A stretch of DNA of 64,000 nt from Streptomyces sp. PT12 (GTDB lineage: Bacteria > Actinomycetota > Actinomycetes > Streptomycetales > Streptomycetaceae): the NCBI RefSeq assembly GCF_003311645.1, contig NZ_QEST01000256.1:171448-235447 (forward strand), given 5' to 3'. The notes beneath the pieces were generated by a model. The model made no database searches. It saw only the letters and a program-made list of their open reading frames with translations, and was not told where the DNA came from. Positions 58,446 to 64,000 of this stretch are shown here, one piece after another. A program made the position numbers and the translations under genes. Positions within the stretch are counted from its first letter, which is position 1. The number at the start of each line of letters is the position of its first letter.

Positions 58446-61400
58446 TCAGTGCGCCCCGATCTTTGTCAGCAGGTCGACGATCCGCGACTGCACCTCGGGG
58501 TTGGTGGAGCGCTCCGCGAGGAACAGCACCGTCTCCCCCGAGGCCAGCAGCGGCAGCTGCGCGGGGTCCATCTCGGCGGCGGTGTAGACGACGAACGGCG
58601 TGCGGTTCAGCAGCCCGTTGACCCGCAGCCAGTCGATGATGCCCGCGCGGCGGCGCCTGACCTGGTTGAGGTCCATGACCACGAGGTTTGGCCTGATCTG
58701 GGACGCGACCTCCATCGCCTCGGCGTCCGAGGTCGCGTGCGCGGCCTGCATGCCGCGCCGCTCGAGCGAGATCGTCAGCGCCTTGGCGATCGTGTCGTGC
58801 TCCTCGACCAGCAGCACCCGCGGCGGGTGCTGGTCGCTGTCGCGCGGCGCCAACGCCTTGAGCAGCACCGCGGGATCGGCCCCGTACGCGGCCTCACGGC
58901 TCGCCTGCCCGAGACCGGCCGTCACCAGCACCGGCACCTCGGCGGCCACCGCGGCCGAACGCAGCGACTGCAACGCCGTCCGCGTGATCGGCCCGGTCAG
59001 CGGGTCCACGAACAACGCGGCCGGGTACGCCGCGATCTGCGCGTCCACCTCCTCGCGCGAGTGCACGATGACGGGGCGGTAGCCGCGGTCGGTCAACGCC
59101 TGCTGCGTCGACACGTCGGGCTCGGGCCACACCAGGAGGCGGCGGGGGTTGTCCAGCGGCTCGGGCGGCAGCTCGTCGTCCGCGGGGGAGGGCGGGCGCT
59201 TGGGCAGCCGCCGTTCGTCGGTCACCTCGACCGCGCCGTTCGGGCCGTCGAGCGGCTCGGGACCCTCGGCGGCGCCCGCGGCGGGCGCGCTGATCGCGAA
59301 CTGCCGTCCACGGCCCTGCGTCTCCTGCTGCCCCGCCTGCCCCTGCTGCGCTGGCTGGCTCGGCTGTGGGGGCGCGCCGGGGAGCGCGTGCGGGGGCGTG
59401 CCCTCGGGCGCGTCCAGGCGCGGGTCATCGGCGGGGGGCGTGGCCAGCTTCCTCCTGCGCGCCGGTGGCGCCACGGCGGCGGGGTGCTGTGCGGGGTGCT
59501 GCGCGGACGCCGCGGGGAGCTGGGGCACCACGGGCACGCCCTGCCCGAGCGTCTGCACGCTCACGCCGGGGGCGCGCGCGTCGGACTTGGGGCGTTCGCT
59601 GCCTGGCATGGGCAACGCGCGCGGCTGCCGCGGGGACGCGCCGACCGGCGTGCTCCCGTCCAGGATCGGGCTGGCCGCCACCACCGAGTGCTCCACCACG
59701 GGCGGCTCGTCCGACTCCTCGGCCTGCGGCGGCTGTGAGGGCGGCGGCTGCTGTTGCTGCGGCTGGGCGACGACGGGCTCGAGCGCGGCGGCGCCCGAAG
59801 GGGCCCGCTCGTCGACCGGTGGCTTGGCCCGCCTCCTGCGCCCCGTCGGCGCCTCGTCGGCGGGCGCCTCGGGGCGCGCGGCCTCGGCCGTGGGCGCCAG
59901 CGCACGCCGGCGCCTGCCGTTGCCCGTGTCACCCTCCGCGCGCTGCTCATGCGCGGTGGGCGCCTGCTGCTGCGGCTGCCGCTGCGGCAGCTCGGGGCGC
60001 GCCCCCTCGGGCAGCGGCCCGTACACCTGGCCCTGGCCCTGGCTCCCGGCCTGCCGCAGCGCCGCGTCGCCCCCCGCCTCCTGCGGCTGCCCCGGCTGTC
60101 CTGGCGGACTCTGCTGCCCTGCCTGCCCTGCCTGCCCTGCCTGCCCCGGGCCAGGCCGCCCCTGCTCCGGCTGCAGCTGCTGATCGGGCGCGCGCCTGCG
60201 CCGCCGCCCCGTCGGCGTGTGCGGCACCGGCTCGATCGCCACGGGCGCCTTCCCCGCGGCCGCCCCCGTTCCCCGCACCGGCTGCGCCGGAACGGGCATC
60301 ACCGTCGTGTCGCCACTGGCGTCCCGCGGCTTGGCCGCGGGCGCCGTACCACCGCCCGCGGCCACCGGCACCTCGAGCACATACGCGGCCGTTCCGGCCA
60401 CGTCATGCGTCTGGAGCACACCCCCGTGCTGCTTGACGATGCCCCGCACGATCGGCTGATGCACCTGGTCGCCGCCCGGATAGGGGCCGCGCACCTCGAT
60501 CCGCACCACGTCGCCGCGCTGCGCCGCGGCCACCACGATCGTCGAGTCCCCGGTAGGCGCGCCCCCGTTGACCGCGCGCCCCGTCGCGTCCACCCCGGCG
60601 ACATCCGCCACCAGGTGCGCCAGCGCCTGCGCCATGCGCTCCGGGTCCACCTCGGCCTCGATGGGCGGGGCGTGCACCGCGAACTGCGCGCGCCCCGGCC
60701 CGATCAGCTCGGTCGCCCCCTCGACCCCGGCCGACACGACGGCGTCGAGCGACACCCGTTCGAGGGCCAGCTTCTCCCGGCCCTCGTCGAGCCGCTGATA
60801 GCTGAGGACGTTGTCCACCAGGGTCGTCATCCGCGTGTACCCGGCGGCCAGATGGTGCAGCACCTGGTTCGCCTCGGGCCACAGCTGCCCCGCGGGGTCG
60901 GCGGCGAGCGCGGACAGCTCGTTCCGCAGCTGCTCGAGCGGGCCGCGCAGGCCCTCGCTCAGCACCGACACGAGCTGTTCGTTGCGCGCGACGAGCGAGT
61001 CCATCGCGCGCCGGTCGGTGAACGCGAGGACCGCGCCCACCAGCTGGTCCCCGTCGCGCACCGGCGCGGTGGTGAGGTCCACCGGCACCGCGCGGCCCTC
61101 CTTGGTCCAGAGCACCTGCCCGCGCACGCGGTGCTTGCGCCCCGACGTGAGGGTGTCGTGCAACGGCGTCTCCTCGAACGCCAACGGCGTCCCGTCCGCC
61201 CGCGAGTGCTGGACCAGCGGGTGCAGCTCCTGGCCGCCGAGCGCGCTGGCCCGGTGCCCGAGGATCTGCGCGGCCGCGGGGTTGACCAGCACGATCCGGC
61301 CCGCGGTGTCGACGCCCACCACGCCCTCGGACGCGGCGCGCAGGATCATCTCGGTCTGCCGCTGCTGGCGCACCAGCTCGGCCTCGGTGTCCAACGCGTC

Positions 61401-61817
61401 GGACAGGTCGCGGACCACCAGCACCAGCAGCTCCTCACCGGAGTAGTCGTCGGCGAACGCGGCCTCGATGGCCGAAGCGTACGGCGCGTGGCCCGCGTTG
61501 AGCCCCGCGCTTGTCACCTCGACCGGCAGCTCGGAGCCGTCCGTGCGCCGCGCGACCATCCGCGTCGGGCGCGTTCTGACGCTGGGGTCCTCCTCGGGGC
61601 GGCGCATCGAGCCGGGGATCCGGCGCGGGTCGAAGTCCGGGACGATGTCGAGGAGTCCGCGCCCGACGAGGGGGGCGCCGGGGACCTCCAGGGTCTCCAC
61701 GGCGATGGCGTTCGCGTTGACGACGGTGCCGTTGCCGTTGACGAGCAACAGTGCGTCGGGCAGCGCGTCGAGTATGGCGGCGAGGCGAGCAGCGCCCCTC
61801 GCTGGCCTGCTGCTCAC
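58446..61817 (-). CDS. PAS hybrid histidine-kinase-like protein, degenerate, with receiver domains
   Basis: 1123 residues from GTG 61817 (GGGAGGAACC in front). PAS 1 (about 10-145), PAS 2 (about 155-290), a dimerisation helix and ATPase-like region (about 285-490), about 350 residues of Pro/Gln/Gly-rich linker, a pseudo-receiver (about 875-985) and a C-terminal receiver (about 1000-1115) with Asp in LVVMDLN. The H-box has LSEGLRGPLEQLR without His, so autophosphorylation looks unlikely. Probably a scaffold or signal integrator; ligand unknown. Confidence 0.78.
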   Translation of the reverse strand: MSSRPARGAARLAAILDALPDALLLVNGNGTVVNANAIAVETLEVPGAPLVGRGLLDIVPDFDPRRIPGSMRRPEEDPSVRTRPTRMVARRTDGSELPVEVTSAGLNAGHAPYASAIEAAFADDYSGEELLVLVVRDLSDALDTEAELVRQQRQTEMILRAASEGVVGVDTAGRIVLVNPAAAQILGHRASALGGQELHPLVQHSRADGTPLAFEETPLHDTLTSGRKHRVRGQVLWTKEGRAVPVDLTTAPVRDGDQLVGAVLAFTDRRAMDSLVARNEQLVSVLSEGLRGPLEQLRNELSALAADPAGQLWPEANQVLHHLAAGYTRMTTLVDNVLSYQRLDEGREKLALERVSLDAVVSAGVEGATELIGPGRAQFAVHAPPIEAEVDPERMAQALAHLVADVAGVDATGRAVNGGAPTGDSTIVVAAAQRGDVVRIEVRGPYPGGDQVHQPIVRGIVKQHGGVLQTHDVAGTAAYVLEVPVAAGGGTAPAAKPRDASGDTTVMPVPAQPVRGTGAAAGKAPVAIEPVPHTPTGRRRRRAPDQQLQPEQGRPGPGQAGQAGQAGQQSPPGQPGQPQEAGGDAALRQAGSQGQGQVYGPLPEGARPELPQRQPQQQAPTAHEQRAEGDTGNGRRRRALAPTAEAARPEAPADEAPTGRRRRAKPPVDERAPSGAAALEPVVAQPQQQQPPPSQPPQAEESDEPPVVEHSVVAASPILDGSTPVGASPRQPRALPMPGSERPKSDARAPGVSVQTLGQGVPVVPQLPAASAQHPAQHPAAVAPPARRRKLATPPADDPRLDAPEGTPPHALPGAPPQPSQPAQQGQAGQQETQGRGRQFAISAPAAGAAEGPEPLDGPNGAVEVTDERRLPKRPPSPADDELPPEPLDNPRRLLVWPEPDVSTQQALTDRGYRPVIVHSREEVDAQIAAYPAALFVDPLTGPITRTALQSLRSAAVAAEVPVLVTAGLGQASREAAYGADPAVLLKALAPRDSDQHPPRVLLVEEHDTIAKALTISLERRGMQAAHATSDAEAMEVASQIRPNLVVMDLNQVRRRRAGIIDWLRVNGLLNRTPFVVYTAAEMDPAQLPLLASGETVLFLAERSTNPEVQSRIVDLLTKIGAH

Positions 61818-61931
61818 GACGTCGGTTCCTCCCTTGACCCACGTGTTCAGGTGCACGTAGCCCGTGCGTGTCATCAGAGGGAGTCTACGGCCCGGCGCAA
61901 TGGGCGCGGCGGTCCGTTCCGAAGTCGCTGC

Positions 61932-62363
61932 TCAGCCGTCGATCCTGGGCAAGGCGGGCACGAGCGCGTCCCACCGTTCGATCTCGCAGCCGTTGACCCG
62001 GCTGAAGCTCGCCCTGACGGGCTCGCCCGCCCACACGCCCTCCACCTCGGCGGTGGCCGAGCCCCCCCACACATAGGTGCACATCGCGTCCTTGGGCACC
62101 GCGGCGAACGGCGCCGCCGCCCCGTCGATCGCCGCGCACGCCTCGGTCGGCCGCGGGTGCTCGCCCCCGGCGGGGTGGCAGCGCAGCTCGTAGGTGCCGT
62201 CGCCCGCGCCGCTGTTGGCGACGGTGATGACCAGGCGGTGGTCGGCCTGCCGCCCCCGTAGCTCGTGCGGCTCGTGCGGCTCGTGCGGCTCGTGCGCGGC
62301 GGCGGTGGGGGCGGCGGCGGACGCGACGAGCGCGAGGGCGGCGGCGAGGGTCTTGTGCGGCAT
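61932..62363 (-). CDS. Subtilisin-inhibitor-like (SSI) protein
   Basis: 143 residues from ATG 62363. Signal peptide (about 1-23). SSI features: VANSGAGDGTYELRCHPAGG, ACAAIDGA, reactive loop DAMCTYVWGGSA, and the C-terminal RVNGCEIERWDAL. Four cysteines as in SSI. By alignment with the SSI loop MCPMVY, the P1 residue here is Tyr instead of Met/Lys, which would favour chymotrypsin/subtilisin-like proteases. An EPHEPHEPH repeat follows the signal, encoded by 9-bp DNA repeats. Confidence 0.88.
   Translation of the reverse strand: MPHKTLAAALALVASAAAPTAAAHEPHEPHEPHELRGRQADHRLVITVANSGAGDGTYELRCHPAGGEHPRPTEACAAIDGAAAPFAAVPKDAMCTYVWGGSATAEVEGVWAGEPVRASFSRVNGCEIERWDALVPALPRIDG
62264..62299. repeat. 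9-bp repeats in the SSI gene
   Basis: Four copies of CTCGTGCGG (Glu-Pro-His read leftward) just after the signal peptide. In frame. Confidence 0.85.
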
Positions 62364-62543
62364 GGGGGTGCTCCAGCTCCATGATCGAGGAGGCGCCGGG
62401 CGCGCCTCCGCTTCCCACTGCTAACGCTCCCGCCCCAATCCCGTTGCGCAACTCGACGCGACGGCCACACGCCCATAGGGTGGAATCCGATTGGCTGCGG
62501 CCGTTCGGGCTGTGGCATCATTTGCTCGCACGCCCGCGTGCGA

Positions 62544-62633
62544 GGAGGCTTCGCCTAGTCTGGTCTATGGCGCCGCACTGCTAATGCGGTTTGGGGTAAC
62601 CCCCCATCCCGGGTTCAAATCCCGGAGCCTCCG
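62544..62633 (+). tRNA. tRNA-Ser (GCU)
   Basis: 90 nt. Acceptor GGAGGCT / AGCCTCC, long variable arm, anticodon GCT at 62580-62582, T loop GGTTCAAAT. No encoded CCA. A clean terminator follows (62646-62679). Confidence 0.95.
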
Positions 62634-62645
62634 CCCCTCGACGAG

Positions 62646-62679
62646 AGCCCTGGTACAGCACCGCTGACCAGGGCTTTTC
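62646..62679 (+). terminator. Terminator after tRNA-Ser(GCU)
   Basis: AGCCCTGGT and ACCAGGGCT perfect 9-bp arms, then TTTT: a classic intrinsic terminator. Confidence 0.9.
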
Positions 62680-62762
62680 TCATCCCCGATCCCGCCCCCG
62701 CGGAACTGATTTCACCCTCCGCCCGAGGTCATGTAGTGTGTTCACCACAGCCCCCAGGGCAG

Positions 62763-62835
62763 GCGCTCGTAGCTTAACGGATAGAGCATCTGACTACGGA
62801 TCAGAAGGTTGCAGGTTCGAATCCTGCCGAGCGCG
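62763..62835 (+). tRNA. tRNA-Arg (ACG)
   Basis: 73 nt. Acceptor GCGCTCG / CGAGCGC, D arm AGCTTAACGGATAGAGC, anticodon ACG at 62796-62798, T loop TTCGAAT. CACCA follows but the discriminator is G35 and only 'CAC CA' resembles CCA. It is the likely attachment gene of the adjacent integrase. Confidence 0.95.
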
Positions 62836-62846
62836 CACCAGGTCAG

Positions 62847-62878
62847 AGCCCCTGTCGATCACTCGGCGGGGGCTTTTG
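62847..62878 (+). terminator. Terminator after tRNA-Arg
   Basis: AGCCCC and GGGGCT arms followed by TTTTG, just after the tRNA and before the integrase 3' end. Confidence 0.7.
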
Positions 62879-62924
62879 CGTGGGCGGTGACAGCGGTCGC
62901 TGACAGCAACGTCCCCCGTCGTGA

Positions 62925-63974
62925 TCACCTGCGCGCAGCCCCGTCGCCGTCGTCCCTGAGCGCGTAGCCGACGCGATCGAATGCGTCCCGCTGCGTGTCG
63001 AGGCGGACGAAGGTGTAGATGTCCATCGTGACGCGGATCGAGCTGTGGCCGAGCACTTCCATGATCGTGCGGGCGTCCGCTCCCTGCTCGTGGAGGAGCG
63101 AGGCACACGTGTGCCGGAGATCGTGGAATCTGACCTTGCGGACTCCGGCGCGGGCGCACAGCGCGTCGAAGGAGCGGTTGAGGTTGCGCGGCTCGATGGG
63201 TGTTCCGTTCTTCGTCGTGAAGACGAGCCCGGCACCGGTGCCCTTCCAGTTCTCACCGGCCGCGTGCTTGTCGGCGAGCTGCTGCGCCCGCTGGGCCCGG
63301 AGGGCCCTCACGCACTCGGCGGGCAGCGCCACCCGCCGCGCGGACCGCTGAGTCTTGGGGGCGACGACGAGGAGTTCCCCGCCGACCCGCTGCAACGCTT
63401 GCCGCACGGTGAGAACGCCCTCGTAAAGGTCTACGTCCTTCCAGCGCAGACCGAGCACTTCACCGCGCCGCAGCCCGAGGCGCACGGCCAGCTCGTACGC
63501 CGCCCACAGCCGATTGCCACGAGCCGCAGCCAGGAGCAGCCGCCCTTCGTCCACGGTGAGTGGTTCGATCTCCCGTCGCGTGCCCATGCTCAGCTCGACG
63601 TTGCGAGCCACGTTGCGCGGCAGCTCGTCTTCCCGCACGGCGTGCTCGAGCGCTGCCCGCAGGATGACCAGCAGGAAGCGCACGGTGCGGTCGGACGGAT
63701 GCTTCTGGCAGCACTGCCCGATCGCGCAGCAACGCCGCTTTCCCTCGGGGCGCTTCTTGTCCTTCGCTTGGGCGCAGCACTGGCAGGTGCGAGCCGTTGC
63801 GGCGAGGAAGGCCCGTATGTCACGAGCGGTGAGCCGGGAAATCCTCTTTCTCCCGAGACGCGGAACGACGTAGTTCCGTACCAGAGACTCGTAATTGACG
63901 TGGGTGGTCTTACGAACCTTGGCGCTGGCCACATGCGTGAGCCAGTGAGGTTTTCTCAACGATGTTTGTGCCAT
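62925..63974 (-). CDS. int: Tyrosine recombinase at tRNA-Arg; N-terminus unresolved
   Basis: 349 residues from ATG 63974, but the frame stays open to the window edge, and integrases of this group usually have about 50 more N-terminal residues, so the gene may extend beyond 64000 or be 5'-damaged. Core-binding domain (about 15-110) with an inserted Cys cluster CQCCAQ and CCAIGQCCQ that could bind zinc. Catalytic Arg in LGLRRGEVLGL, HDLRHT, GHSS and Tyr in DIYTFV. It ends about 90 bp after tRNA-Arg, typical of a tRNA-integrated element. Confidence 0.82.
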   Translation of the reverse strand: MAQTSLRKPHWLTHVASAKVRKTTHVNYESLVRNYVVPRLGRKRISRLTARDIRAFLAATARTCQCCAQAKDKKRPEGKRRCCAIGQCCQKHPSDRTVRFLLVILRAALEHAVREDELPRNVARNVELSMGTRREIEPLTVDEGRLLLAAARGNRLWAAYELAVRLGLRRGEVLGLRWKDVDLYEGVLTVRQALQRVGGELLVVAPKTQRSARRVALPAECVRALRAQRAQQLADKHAAGENWKGTGAGLVFTTKNGTPIEPRNLNRSFDALCARAGVRKVRFHDLRHTCASLLHEQGADARTIMEVLGHSSIRVTMDIYTFVRLDTQRDAFDRVGYALRDDGDGAARR

Positions 63975-64000
63975 GCGTTGTTGAGGACGAGTGCGGCTTT

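Noticed and set aside
59754-62261. 835-codon rightward open frame opposite the PAS protein
   Set aside because: Composition of a reverse-frame shadow; the leftward protein has recognisable PAS and receiver domains.

Overview
The window looks like part of a Streptomyces (or close Streptomycetaceae) chromosome. The evidence is very high GC with strong third-position bias, many GTG/TTG starts, F420-dependent enzymes, a kinase with a membrane anchor, SigE-type ECF sigma factors, a subtilisin-inhibitor-like protein, and a serS-pheA-dtpA-ecuC-sco gene order. From memory of S. coelicolor and S. lividans, that order lies on the oriC-proximal arm.

Layout. 1-9.2 kb: 3' part of a Cof-type HAD hydrolase, an LLM-class F420 oxidoreductase, a SAM methyltransferase, a four-gene ABC exporter operon (two ATPases, two ABC-2 permeases), a small DUF4190 membrane protein, and a Ser/Thr kinase fused to an extracellular solute-binding domain. 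A non-coding stretch with six DnaA-box-like 9-mers lies before the kinase. 9.4-12.6 kb: an XRE/TPR regulator followed by six very small, overlapping, largely unknown genes. 12.9-13.1 kb: a 199-nt imperfect palindrome. 13.3-22.9 kb: HAD hydrolase, serS, a second DnaA-box cluster, pheA, then a leftward copper/heme cluster (dtpA, CopC-CopD fusion, PCuAC chaperone ecuC, Sco, YcnI, membrane protein). 23-37 kb: anti-sigma-type ATPase, a TatA protein, a frameshifted AAA ATPase, secreted cyclophilin, two CNNM-type CBS membrane proteins, aminopeptidase P, a GAF-PP2C phosphatase, a prim-pol-like protein, a SEC-C protein, another HATPase, a GDPD and an HtrA-like protease.

37.0-51.9 kb is a complete actinomycete integrative and conjugative element (AICE) in the 3' end of tRNA-Ser(UGA). 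It is bounded by a 57-bp direct repeat (66 bp with one mismatch). It carries int and xis-like genes, a DUF3631 ATPase and a RepPP-type primase-polymerase, a TraB/FtsK DNA translocase, DUF2637/Spd-like membrane proteins, small zinc-ribbon proteins, a PycTM-like protein, an internally deleted cytosine-methyltransferase gene, and two rightward GntR/UTRA genes. Almost all element genes read leftward with overlapping starts and stops. Two short-repeat arrays stand out: TCGGTTAC beside the replication genes and TGTTCGG beside traB. A structured leader is duplicated in front of two genes, and an rrn-like leader motif lies at the head of the leftward operon.

52-62.4 kb: PPOX-class F420 enzyme, ECF-like sigma factor with a partner of unknown function, secreted small protein, DUF1906 hydrolase-like protein, SigE-type sigma factor, acyl-CoA ligase, a very large PAS/receiver protein with a degenerate histidine-kinase core, and an SSI-type inhibitor. 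62.5-64 kb: tRNA-Ser(GCU), tRNA-Arg(ACG), and immediately beside the latter a tyrosine integrase that runs toward the window edge. This is probably the end of a second integrated element.

Functions are inferred from recognisable motifs and context only. No database search was run.
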